A program made the position numbers and the translations under genes. The notes under the pieces were generated by a model. It saw only the letters and a list, made by a program, of their open reading frames with translations, made no database searches and was not told where the DNA came from. This document shows positions 1 to 6,335 of a DNA stretch of 9,396 nt, one piece after another (position 1 is the stretch's first letter; each line of letters starts with the position of its first letter). This DNA comes from Hyphomicrobiales bacterium. Its GTDB lineage: Bacteria > Pseudomonadota > Alphaproteobacteria > Rhizobiales > Aestuariivirgaceae. The stretch spans positions 1 through 9,396 of the forward strand of contig JANXRO010000050.1 of assembly GCA_025356765.1 (NCBI GenBank), read 5' to 3'.

Positions 1-67
1 TCCTGCTTTCGCGGCGAACATGTTTCATGGTTAGATGGAAGCCTAACTTTTGAATTGAAACCGTTTG

Positions 68-2884
68 ATGCCCGCCCTTCGCCCTGTCACCGCTATTCTG
101 GGCCCCACCAATACCGGAAAAACCCATCTCGCTGTCGAGCGGATGTTAGCCCATGGCAAAGGCATGATTGGCCTTCCCTTGCGGCTTTTAGCGCGGGAAA
201 TTTATGACCGTGTGCGGCTGCGCGCAGGCGATCATGCTGTGGCGCTGGTGACGGGTGAAGAAAAAATCATCCCACCCAATCCATCCTATTGGGTTTGCAC
301 AGTTGAGGCCATGCCGCCCGATATTGAAGTGCCGTTTCTGGCCATTGATGAAGTGCAGCTGTGTGGTGATTTTGAGCGCGGCCACATTTTTACAGATCGT
401 GTGCTGCACAGACGGGGCTTGGAAGAAACGCTGCTGTTGGGCGCTGCCACCATGCGGCCGATTTTAGAAAAACTTCTTCCCAATGTGGAATTTACGTCGC
501 GGCCCAGGCTTTCAAAGCTGACTTATGCGGGCCAGAAAAAACTCTCCCGCCTTCCGCGCAGATCAGCCATCGTGGCCTTCACAGCAGAGATGGTTTATGC
601 AGTGGCCGAACATATTCGCAAACAAAGCGGCGGTGCTGCAGTTGTTATGGGGGCTCTAAGTCCGCGCACGCGCAATGCCCAAGTGGCGCTTTATCAATCA
701 GGTGATGTGGATTATCTGGTGGCAACCGATGCCATTGGCATGGGGCTTAACATGGACGTGGACCATGTTGCCTTTGCTGCCACGCGAAAATTTGATGGCT
801 TTCAATTCCGCAACCTGAACCCCGGCGAGCTGGGCCAAATTGCGGGTCGCGCTGGCCGCTATATGAATGACGGCACTTTTGGGGTTAGCGCTGAGGCTGA
901 ACCCTTTGATCAGGAAATGATCGATAATCTCGAAAACCACCGTTTTGATCCGGTGCGGGTGTTGCAGTGGCGCAACCGCGATCTGGATTTCAGAACCTTA
1001 GATGGCTTACGCAAAAGCTTGGGCTATTTGCCAAAACTGGAAGGGTTAACCCGCGCCCAAAATGCCCCCGATATAACAGCACTTGAAGCCATTTGTCGCG
1101 ATGATGCAGTTTATCGTTTAATAGCCAAACCTTCGCAAGTGTTGCGCGCGTGGGAAGCCTGCCAAATTCCAGATTATCGCAATATATCGCCAGCCGAACA
1201 TGCCCACCTGGTGTCGCGCATCATCACATTTCTCCATTCCGGCAATGGTTTTGTTTCGGAAGATTGGTTTGCCAAACAATTGCGCCTTTCAGAAAATCTG
1301 GAAGGTGGGATTGACGCTTTATCGGCCCGAATTTCACATGTGAGATCATGGACATTCATTGCCAATCGTTCAGATTGGCTTGAAGCACCTGCTTATTGGC
1401 AGGCGCGAACAAAAGAAATTGAAGATCGGCTATCAGATGTCTTGCATGAACGCTTAACTCAGCGTTTTATAGACAGGCGAACCAGTGTATTGATGCAGCG
1501 TTTGGCGAAGAAGGAAGGCCTAATGACAAATATTGAAGCGGGCGGCGAAGTTCACGTTGAAGGCGAATTCGTCGGCCGCATCCAGGGTTTGAATTTCACA
1601 CCCGATGCTGCAAGTGATGCAACCCAATTGCAGGCCTTGAAAACCGCCAGCATGGCCGCTGTGACAGTTGAAATTCTCGCACGCGCCAAAACCTTGGCGA
1701 TGACGGCCGATACCGAATTGAAACTTTCGCGCAACGGCGACATTGTCTGGTCTGGCAACACCATTGGCCGTGTTGTATCGGGCGATCATCCGTTGCGCCC
1801 CAAGGCCGAAGTGATTGCCGATGATGTTTTGCAGGGCATTCACCGCGAAGAAGTGCGTGAACGCTTGCAAAAATTCGTGGGTCGTCACTTGCAAAGCGTT
1901 TTGGAACCGCTGTTCAAATTGGAAGAGGCTGAGGGCTTTGAGGCCCAGGCCCGTGGCATGGGCTTTCGCTTGGTCGAAGCCTTTGGCGTTTTGCCGCGCG
2001 AAACCGTGGTTGAAGAGGTAAAATCCCTAACCCAAGATGATCGCGCAAAATTGCGAAGCCTTGGTGCACGCTTTGGAGCTTTTCATGTGTTTTTGCCAGT
2101 TTTGCTAAAACCAGCAGCAACAGATTTGCGCATTTTACTCTGGTGGTTGCAAAACCATAAGGGTGAAACTCCAATTCCGACGCCACCTGCGAACGGCTTA
2201 ACATCAACTCTGCCAGACCTAAATTTGCCGGAAGGATTTTATCGCATTTGTGGTTATCGCGTATGCGGCAAGCGCGCCGTGCGTGTGGATATGCTGGAAC
2301 GTTTATCCGACTTAATCCGCGACCGGGTTTTTTGGAAACCGCGCATTGCAGAAGAAGCCAGGCCTGCGGGTTCTGTTGAAGGCGGCGGCTTTACCATTGT
2401 ATCAGATATGATGTCTTTGGTTGGCTGTTCTGGCGAAGAATTCCAAGAAATTCTGATAAATTTAGGCTTCCGTGCTCAGAAAAAGCAAATTGCCAAGCCC
2501 GTGGCGATTATCCCACCAGAGGAAACTGCAGCAACCATTAGTGAGGTTGTGGCAGAAACGTCAGGCCCAGTTCCAGCTGAAACAGCTGCAATTGAGCCCA
2601 CCCCAGCGCCTGCACCCGAAATGATGGAAATCAACGTTTGGTGGCCCAAAGATACGGGCCCCTTCCGCAAAGCGCCTGAACGCCCCGTCAAGCCGCCGCA
2701 AGATAATCGCGATGCCAAACCCAAGTTTGAACGCCCCCGCGGCAAACCCCAAAACAGCCGAGACAGAAAGCCAGCAGCCCCAGACAGGCCACCGCCGCGC
2801 CCGCCAAAGCCAGAAAAGCCGATGGATCCCCTTTCGCCCTTTGCCAAACTGGCCGCGCTGAAGGCCCAAATGCAGGGGAATTGA
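68..2884 (+). CDS. SUV3-like superfamily 2 ATP-dependent RNA helicase
   Basis: This 938-residue protein has the helicase core at its N-terminus. Walker A GPTNTGKT lies at residues 12-19, DEVQ (motif II) at 94-97, GAAT (motif III) at about 125-128, ATDAIGMGLNM (motif V) at 219-229 and QIAGRAGR (motif VI) at 257-264. DEVQ and the GLNM-type motif V are typical of the SUV3/SUPV3L1 group, the helicase of the mitochondrial RNA degradosome, so ATP-driven unwinding of RNA in the cytoplasm is the likely role. A conserved-looking block with YRICGYRVCGKRAVRVDM lies near residue 725. The last roughly 120 residues are Pro/Lys/Arg-rich and probably disordered, ending in a short helix-like DPLSPFAKLAALKAQM. 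I chose ATG at 68 over TTG at 65 because it puts Walker A close to the N-terminus; there is no clear Shine-Dalgarno sequence for either. Substrate and partners in bacteria are inference. Confidence 0.9.
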   Translation: MPALRPVTAILGPTNTGKTHLAVERMLAHGKGMIGLPLRLLAREIYDRVRLRAGDHAVALVTGEEKIIPPNPSYWVCTVEAMPPDIEVPFLAIDEVQLCGDFERGHIFTDRVLHRRGLEETLLLGAATMRPILEKLLPNVEFTSRPRLSKLTYAGQKKLSRLPRRSAIVAFTAEMVYAVAEHIRKQSGGAAVVMGALSPRTRNAQVALYQSGDVDYLVATDAIGMGLNMDVDHVAFAATRKFDGFQFRNLNPGELGQIAGRAGRYMNDGTFGVSAEAEPFDQEMIDNLENHRFDPVRVLQWRNRDLDFRTLDGLRKSLGYLPKLEGLTRAQNAPDITALEAICRDDAVYRLIAKPSQVLRAWEACQIPDYRNISPAEHAHLVSRIITFLHSGNGFVSEDWFAKQLRLSENLEGGIDALSARISHVRSWTFIANRSDWLEAPAYWQARTKEIEDRLSDVLHERLTQRFIDRRTSVLMQRLAKKEGLMTNIEAGGEVHVEGEFVGRIQGLNFTPDAASDATQLQALKTASMAAVTVEILARAKTLAMTADTELKLSRNGDIVWSGNTIGRVVSGDHPLRPKAEVIADDVLQGIHREEVRERLQKFVGRHLQSVLEPLFKLEEAEGFEAQARGMGFRLVEAFGVLPRETVVEEVKSLTQDDRAKLRSLGARFGAFHVFLPVLLKPAATDLRILLWWLQNHKGETPIPTPPANGLTSTLPDLNLPEGFYRICGYRVCGKRAVRVDMLERLSDLIRDRVFWKPRIAEEARPAGSVEGGGFTIVSDMMSLVGCSGEEFQEILINLGFRAQKKQIAKPVAIIPPEETAATISEVVAETSGPVPAETAAIEPTPAPAPEMMEINVWWPKDTGPFRKAPERPVKPPQDNRDAKPKFERPRGKPQNSRDRKPAAPDRPPPRPPKPEKPMDPLSPFAKLAALKAQMQGN
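2874..2878 (+). promoter_or_regulatory. Ribosome binding site that decides the S4 gene start
   Basis: AGGGG lies inside the last codons of the helicase gene, seven bases before CTG at 2886 and only one base before ATT at 2880. The spacing favours CTG 2886 as the start of the next gene. Confidence 0.5.
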
Positions 2885-2885
2885 C

Positions 2886-3161
2886 CTGGCCCAACGCCTT
2901 GATAAGTGGTTAGTTTATGCGCGATTTGTGAAACACAGATCATTGGCCACAGCCCTGATTGAAGGCGGCCATGTGCGCCTAAATCGTATTAAAGTGACTA
3001 AAATCGGCCACGCCTTAAAAGAAGGCGACGTTTTAACCTTGGTGTTGCACGGCTCTATTCGCGTCATCAAAGTTATAGGCGCTGCTGAAAAGCGCGGGCC
3101 TGCCTCTGCGGCAATGGCGCTTTATGAAGAGTTGACGCCAGAACAGAAAATCAGTGCATAA
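2886..3161 (+). CDS. Small S4-domain RNA-binding protein (Hsp15/HslR-like)
   Basis: The frame encodes an S4 RNA-binding fold beginning AQRLDKWLVYARFVKHRSLA, followed by IEGGHVRLNR and GDVLTL, with a basic RGPA segment near the end. This is the pattern of the Hsp15/HslR group, which binds stalled or free 50S ribosomal subunits; the role here is inferred from family. The first ATG/GTG/TTG in frame is GTG 2928, but it would remove the first helix of the S4 domain (QRLDKWLVYARF), which is clearly coding. An in-frame stop at 2859-2861 limits the start to a short window, where only CTG 2886 and ATT 2880 are plausible. CTG has a well-spaced AGGGG, giving 91 residues. The start lies two bases after the helicase stop, or overlaps it if ATT is used, so translational coupling is likely. 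Confidence 0.8.
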   Translation: MAQRLDKWLVYARFVKHRSLATALIEGGHVRLNRIKVTKIGHALKEGDVLTLVLHGSIRVIKVIGAAEKRGPASAAMALYEELTPEQKISA

Positions 3162-3212
3162 AGACAAAAGCGCTGCTATCAAAACCACAAAATATTCAAC
3201 CGTTGGAACATC

Positions 3213-3551
3213 ATGACTTATATCGTCACCGAAAACTGCATCAAATGTAAATATATGGATTGCGTGGAAGTTTGCCCCGTGGATTGCTTCTATGAAGGCG
3301 AAAACATGCTGGTGATCCACCCTGATGAATGCATCGACTGCGGCGTGTGTGAACCAGAATGCCCCGCTGACGCGATAAAACCCGACACTGAGCCTGGCTT
3401 GGAAAAATGGCTAAAGATTAACACTGAATATGCGCCCAAATGGCCAAATATCACGATTAAGCGGGATGCGCCGAGCGACGCCAAAGAATTTGATGGCAAG
3501 GCCGGAAAGTTTGAAGCCCACTTTTCTGAAAATCCGGGCGAAGGCGACTGA
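3213..3551 (+). CDS. fdxA: Seven-iron ferredoxin FdxA ([3Fe-4S][4Fe-4S])
   Basis: This 112-residue protein is a low-potential electron carrier of the Azotobacter ferredoxin I type. By comparison with that family, Cys9, Cys17 and Cys50 ligate the [3Fe-4S] cluster and Cys21, Cys40, Cys43 and Cys46 ligate the [4Fe-4S] cluster. Cys12 and Cys25 are the usual non-ligand cysteines. All nine cysteines of the family are present, so both clusters should form. The C-terminal third (EKWLKINTEYAPKWPNIT) is the usual extension that wraps the core. It lies 51 bases after the S4 gene. A poor promoter-like pair (TTGACG at 3132 with CATAAA at 3157, 19-base spacer) is too weak to claim. The redox partner is not in the window. 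Confidence 0.95.
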   Translation: MTYIVTENCIKCKYMDCVEVCPVDCFYEGENMLVIHPDECIDCGVCEPECPADAIKPDTEPGLEKWLKINTEYAPKWPNITIKRDAPSDAKEFDGKAGKFEAHFSENPGEGD

Positions 3552-3640
3552 ATTCTGCAACCGCGTTAACCATAATTCACCGTTCTGAACAGAAATCGAC
3601 AGTGTACGGACGAGTTCGCCTTTAAATATCCTTAAAATTG

Positions 3641-3662
3641 TGCTACATAGATTTTTATGTAG
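3641..3662 (+). promoter_or_regulatory. Promoter-like element overlapping a 7-bp dyad
   Basis: CTACATA (3643-3649) and TATGTAG (3656-3662) form a perfect 7-bp inverted repeat around six bases. The left arm also reads as an extended -10 (TGC followed by TACATA), with no good -35 at the standard distance. It could be an operator over the carD promoter. This is inference from sequence only. Confidence 0.35.
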
Positions 3663-3680
3663 ATTTCAACCAGTTTGATG

Positions 3681-3710
3681 AATCCGGGCCTTCACTTGCT
3701 CGGATTTTTT
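3681..3710 (+). terminator. Intrinsic terminator between fdxA and carD
   Basis: AATCCGGGC (3681-3689) pairs with GCTCGGATT (3698-3706) as a 9-bp stem with one G-U pair and an 8-base loop. Six T residues run from 3705 to 3710. It lies 130 bases after fdxA and 52 bases before carD, so it could end fdxA transcripts or attenuate carD. Confidence 0.7.
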
Positions 3711-3723
3711 AACGCCCGAGCAA
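3696..3723 (+). other. Alternative hairpin that competes with the terminator
   Basis: TTGCTCGG (3696-3703) is the exact reverse complement of CCGAGCAA (3716-3723), with a 12-base spacer. It uses most of the 3' arm of the terminator at 3681-3710, so the two stems cannot coexist. This resembles an antiterminator layout, but no ligand, leader peptide or protein site is recognisable. Confidence 0.4.
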
Positions 3724-3761
3724 ACCGGGGTTATCAGACCAAGCACAGGCGGTAAATATAA

Positions 3762-4589
3762 ATGCCAAATTCAAAATCAAAAAAAGCTCCAGCAAAAGCG
3801 GCCGTTAAGAAAATTAAGTTAAAGGTAAAGCCAGCGGCAAAAGCCAAAACTGTGGCAAAGCCTGCTGCAAAAGCTGCCAAACCAGCACCAAAAGCCGCCG
3901 CAAAGCCCGCAGCCAAGGTTGCTGCAAAGCCGGTGGCCAAGCCCATCATGGCCAAAGTTCCACCAGCGCCTGCCCCTGTTAAAGCAGCAAGCCCAGCACC
4001 TGCACCAAAAGCAGCAGCGCCTGCGGCAGCCGCACCGAAGAAAATTATTTTTAAAATTGGCGAATTGGTGGTTTATCCAGCCCATGGCGTTGGCAAAATT
4101 ACCAATGTGGAAGAGCAAGAAATTGCCGGCGTGAAGCTTGAACTTTACATCGTAGACTTTGAAAAAGAAAAGCTGCGCTTGAAAGTTCCAACCAACCGCG
4201 CTGAACAAAAAGGCATGCGCCATTTGGCTGATCGTTCGTTGATCGAACAGGCCATGAAAGTTATTCGCGGCCGCGCTCGTATCAAGCGCACCATGTGGTC
4301 AAGGCGTGCCCAAGAATATGATGCAAAGATCAATTCTGGAGATTTGATCTCGGTTGCTGAAGTTGTACGTGATCTTTATCGCTCTGACCGTCAGCCTGAA
4401 CAAAGCTATTCTGAACGCCAGTTGTTCGAACAAGCCTTGGCGCGCTTTGCTCGCGAATTGGCAGCCGTGCGCAAAGTGGATGAAGATCAATGTATCCGCG
4501 AGCTTGAAGAATATCTGGCCCGCAACGCCAAACGTGGCGCAGTAGCCGGTGAAAAAGCCGAAGATGATTCCGCTGAAGAAGCAGCGTAA
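3762..4589 (+). CDS. carD: CarD/CdnL-family RNA polymerase-binding regulator with basic N-terminal extension
   Basis: This 275-residue protein carries a CarD domain at about residues 96-255. The RNA polymerase-interacting part starts at FKIGELVVYPAHGVGKI and runs to about 152. The helical DNA-binding part follows, with the conserved tryptophan at W179 (TMWSRRAQEYDAKINSGD), the residue that in this family wedges into the upstream edge of the promoter bubble. CarD/CdnL proteins stabilise open complexes, especially at rRNA promoters. Residues 6-93 are almost wholly Lys, Ala, Pro and Val, like a histone H1 tail, making the protein about 100 residues longer than a minimal CdnL (roughly 160-180). 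The protein ends in AEEAA. AGGCGG nine bases before ATG 3762 supports the start; an internal ATG at 3948 (residue 63) could give a shorter form. The upstream region holds a terminator with a competing hairpin, so attenuation is possible. Identity of the domain is secure; the role of the tail is unknown. Confidence 0.93.
   Translation: MPNSKSKKAPAKAAVKKIKLKVKPAAKAKTVAKPAAKAAKPAPKAAAKPAAKVAAKPVAKPIMAKVPPAPAPVKAASPAPAPKAAAPAAAAPKKIIFKIGELVVYPAHGVGKITNVEEQEIAGVKLELYIVDFEKEKLRLKVPTNRAEQKGMRHLADRSLIEQAMKVIRGRARIKRTMWSRRAQEYDAKINSGDLISVAEVVRDLYRSDRQPEQSYSERQLFEQALARFARELAAVRKVDEDQCIRELEEYLARNAKRGAVAGEKAEDDSAEEAA
3777..4040 (+). repeat. carD: Low-complexity Lys/Ala/Pro coding stretch in carD
   Basis: The stretch encodes degenerate AAK/PAAK/KPAA-type units (residues 6-93). 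The repeat is at protein level with mixed codons rather than a perfect DNA tandem repeat. Lysine dominates the first two thirds, and Ala/Pro dominate the last third, giving a basic then neutral tail. Confidence 0.85.
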
Positions 4590-4611
4590 GGCTCTCTTAG
4601 TATTTTAAATT

Positions 4612-4648
4612 TGCGGTGGTCCAATCATTTGGGCCACCGTATTTGTTT
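4612..4648 (+). terminator. Strong intrinsic terminator after carD
   Basis: Bases 4614-4624 pair with 4629-4639 as an 11-bp stem with one G-U pair, closed by a TCAT tetraloop; flanking wobble and A-T pairs extend it to 4612-4641. It is followed by the T-rich tract ATTTGTTT. It lies 23 bases after the carD stop and runs right up to the next start codon. Confidence 0.8.
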
Positions 4649-4984
4649 ATGATGGCCTATATTTCAATCACTGGTTTGCGCGTTAAAAACATTTTTCATG
4701 CGCCGCGCTTTTGGTGGCATGCACTCAGATCTATGGCGCAAGCAAAAACCGCTCCCGGCAACATCAGCGTGGACGCTCGAACCATCGATGGTGTGCATCA
4801 TACAATGTCGGTTTGGCAAAGCCGTGATGCCATGCGCACCTATCTGACCAAGGGTGCCCACCTTGCCGCCATGAAAAGCTTCAGGGCAGTCGGCAGTGGC
4901 AAAGTATTAGGCTTTGAAGCAAATGAAGCCCCACCCTGGAGCGACGTTCACGACCTGTGGATAAAAGAAGGACGAGAAGTTTAA
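4649..4984 (+). CDS. Small ABM/DUF3291-like (monooxygenase-like) protein
   Basis: This 111-residue protein resembles a family of small dimeric alpha/beta-barrel proteins often labelled DUF3291 or monooxygenase-like. Visible signatures are FWWHALRSMAQAKTAPG (about 21-37) and SVWQSRDAMRTYLTKGAHLAAM (54-75), the latter typical of this fold. No catalytic residue can be assigned, and no substrate is suggested by neighbours. An upstream GTG at 4616 lies inside the terminator stem and is unlikely; ATG 4649 or ATG 4652 is chosen, though neither has a Shine-Dalgarno sequence. With the terminator ending at its start codon there is no room for its own promoter downstream of the hairpin, so it depends on read-through from carD or a promoter inside the carD 3' end. 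Its stop codon directly abuts the stop of the opposing gene. Confidence 0.7.
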   Translation: MMAYISITGLRVKNIFHAPRFWWHALRSMAQAKTAPGNISVDARTIDGVHHTMSVWQSRDAMRTYLTKGAHLAAMKSFRAVGSGKVLGFEANEAPPWSDVHDLWIKEGREV

Positions 4985-5782
4985 TCAGCTTTCAATATAA
5001 TCCATGCTGCGCGCCAAATCTCGCGCGATCTGTTTAGATTTATGAACAGCTGAAGAAAACGGCTCAAACGAGATATAGCCTTTATAGCCATCCGCCATCA
5101 GCGCCTTCACTTGGCCCTTGTTGTCAATCATGTCATCGTCGTCCACCAAAACGCGCTGTGCATCGCGCATCGTAGCGGCGATATGTTTTTTATCCGTCAC
5201 GCCTGAAACATGAATCAAGCAAGTGCGAGAACCAAACACTTGTTTCTCCCCCGCCACAAAATGATGGAATGTGTCATGCGTCACTTTAAAACGCTTGGAT
5301 TGCTTCACCGCGTCAATGGCTGCAATAGCTTCGGCCTTCAAGCGCAATGAACATTCCACAAAGCCCAAAGGCTCCACACAGCCAATCAAACCATGATGCA
5401 CCAAAATTGGCGCAAGGCCAGAAAGTGAATCACATAAACCATCCATGCGCTCTTCCTGCGAAGGCTTAAATTTTTTATCATTTGTGGGAACCAGCACCAG
5501 AGCCTTTGCACCTGCAACTGCTGCATATTCCGCCAGCCTTGCTGCCTCAATGGCTTTAGCCCCATTCCATTGGTTAAAGCGTTGCAGTGCATTCACATTC
5601 AAAATGGTAATGCCTTTGTCTTTGGCCAATGTGCCAATCATCTTGGCATTCTTGTTGCCCATCAAAGATGTTTCAATGTCGTTGCGAATTTCAACCGCGT
5701 TGATGCCCAGCGATAAGGCCAAATCAAAAAATGCAGCATAGCCAAGCTTGGGCGCCACCATATGATTCAATGAAAACTGCAT
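4985..5782 (-). CDS. IolI-like TIM-barrel sugar isomerase/epimerase
   Basis: This 265-residue protein belongs to the xylose isomerase-like/AP endonuclease 2 TIM-barrel family. The metal-binding set can be placed by motif: E137 (CVEPLGF), D170 (THDTFHHF), H191 (LIHVSGV) and E240 (YISFEPF). VEIRND (30-35) and the pattern CVEPLG...SLRLKAEAI...HDTFHHFVAG resemble rhizobial proteins annotated as IolI, 2-keto-myo-inositol (inosose) isomerase. No other iol gene is in the window, so the substrate is not established, and hydroxypyruvate isomerase-like or other sugar epimerase activity is possible. The start is supported by GGGAG (bases 5790-5794 on the complement) seven bases before ATG. The gene is divergent from the exported small protein and convergent with the ABM-like gene. 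Confidence 0.8.
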   Translation of the reverse strand: MQFSLNHMVAPKLGYAAFFDLALSLGINAVEIRNDIETSLMGNKNAKMIGTLAKDKGITILNVNALQRFNQWNGAKAIEAARLAEYAAVAGAKALVLVPTNDKKFKPSQEERMDGLCDSLSGLAPILVHHGLIGCVEPLGFVECSLRLKAEAIAAIDAVKQSKRFKVTHDTFHHFVAGEKQVFGSRTCLIHVSGVTDKKHIAATMRDAQRVLVDDDDMIDNKGQVKALMADGYKGYISFEPFSSAVHKSKQIARDLARSMDYIES

Positions 5783-5859
5783 TCAAATTCTCCCGTTCAA
5801 AGATAGCGATAGCATCGTCACGCCACACTGATAAGCCCGCGACCACCAACTTCATTCAG

Positions 5860-5880
5860 AATCTATCAGAAAAATCTATC
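5860..5880. repeat. Direct repeat in divergent promoter region
   Basis: AATCTATC occurs at 5860-5867 and again at 5873-5880, a 13-base period. Such spaced direct repeats can be regulator sites, but the region is AT-rich and chance is possible. Apart from this, the promoter candidate at 5900 and a small GATAGC doublet at 5802-5813, I see nothing else in 5783-5979. Confidence 0.3.
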
Positions 5881-5899
5881 GACAAAAAATTTGCGCATT

Positions 5900-5924
5900 G
5901 GAACTTAACGTTGCAAACTGTGTT
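5900..5924 (+). promoter_or_regulatory. EcfG-like promoter candidate for the exported small protein
   Basis: GGAAC (5900-5904) is followed after 17 bases by GTT (5922-5924). EcfG, the alphaproteobacterial general stress sigma factor, uses a GGAAC -35 and a CGTT-type -10 at this spacing; here the first -10 base is T rather than C. The predicted start of transcription would be about 50 bases before ATG 5980. Confidence 0.4.
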
Positions 5925-5979
5925 TCTATTTGAAGACTGCGCAAATTCATTGGCATCAAACACGTTCATGAGGAACACA

Positions 5980-6297
5980 ATGGCAAGCTATTCGAATTCA
6001 AAACATCACACTTTTAAACTCGGTGCAGCCATCTTCGCTGGCGCATTGTTCTTGGGCTTAGTTGGAGAAATTGGAACAGTTTCTGCTGAAGAACCCGGGC
6101 AAGGCACGCTTTACCACCATCGCCACAACCGCCATCATAAGATCGATCCAAGGATCTATCCACATTATGGCTATTATGGTTTCGATTTTGGCGTGGACGA
6201 TTACGGCAGGCGTTATGATCACAACGGCCAAACCTATCAACGTTATAACCAACCCTGCGTGGTAGGCCCGATGGGTTCAAGCCACCCTGTATGTTGA
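5980..6297 (+). CDS. Small exported His/Tyr-rich protein, function unknown
   Basis: I do not recognise this 105-residue protein. It has a Sec-type signal peptide: a polar start with K8, H9, H10 and K13, a hydrophobic core at about 14-29, and a likely cleavage site VSA/EE after residue 36. The mature part of about 69 residues has a His cluster at 46-53 (HHRHNRHH), many tyrosines and glycines (YPHYGYYGFDFG), and two cysteines at 93 and 105, the last being the C-terminal residue. Histidines and cysteines could bind metal, or the cysteines could form a disulfide in the periplasm; both are inference. GAGGA at 5970-5974, five bases before ATG 5980, sets the start. The reading frame stays open upstream to beyond 5731, but that part looks non-coding and overlaps the divergent gene. 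An EcfG-like promoter lies about 55 bases upstream. Confidence 0.75.
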   Translation: MASYSNSKHHTFKLGAAIFAGALFLGLVGEIGTVSAEEPGQGTLYHHRHNRHHKIDPRIYPHYGYYGFDFGVDDYGRRYDHNGQTYQRYNQPCVVGPMGSSHPVC

Positions 6298-6305
6298 GAA
6301 AATCG

Positions 6306-6335
6306 GCAGGCAGGCTTAGTTAGGCCCCTGCCTGC
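6306..6335. terminator. Bidirectional terminator between the small protein gene and xsc
   Basis: GCAGGCAGG (6306-6314) and CCTGCCTGC (6327-6335) form a perfect 9-bp stem with a 12-base loop. On the minus strand it is followed by GATTTTCT, and on the plus strand by a moderately T-rich tract. One arm lies inside the last codons of xsc, so the coding end doubles as terminator. Confidence 0.7.

Noticed and set aside
30..51. GTTAG/CTAAC mini-hairpin followed by TTTT upstream of the helicase
   Set aside because: The stem is only 5 bp and AT-rich; too weak to call a terminator of an upstream gene.
1520..1894. 124-residue minus-strand reading frame inside the helicase gene
   Set aside because: It is antisense to strongly conserved helicase sequence, with no recognisable domain or ribosome binding site.
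3582..3600. GTTCTGAAC near-palindrome as an alphaproteobacterial LexA site
   Set aside because: The LexA box needs GTTC-N7-GTTC or its complement; the spacing and second half do not match.
3819..4223. Minus-strand Cys/Phe/Trp-rich reading frame opposite carD
   Set aside because: It is the shadow of the Lys/Ala/Pro repeat, whose codons read as Cys, Phe and Gly on the other strand.
5009..5026. GCGCG/CGCGC hairpin near the 3' end of the TIM-barrel gene as terminator
   Set aside because: The stem is 5 bp, lies inside coding sequence, and has no T-run on either strand.
5731..5979. Upstream extension of the exported protein frame
   Set aside because: It would overlap the start of the divergent TIM-barrel gene and place the signal peptide internally; GAGGA before ATG 5980 gives a better start.
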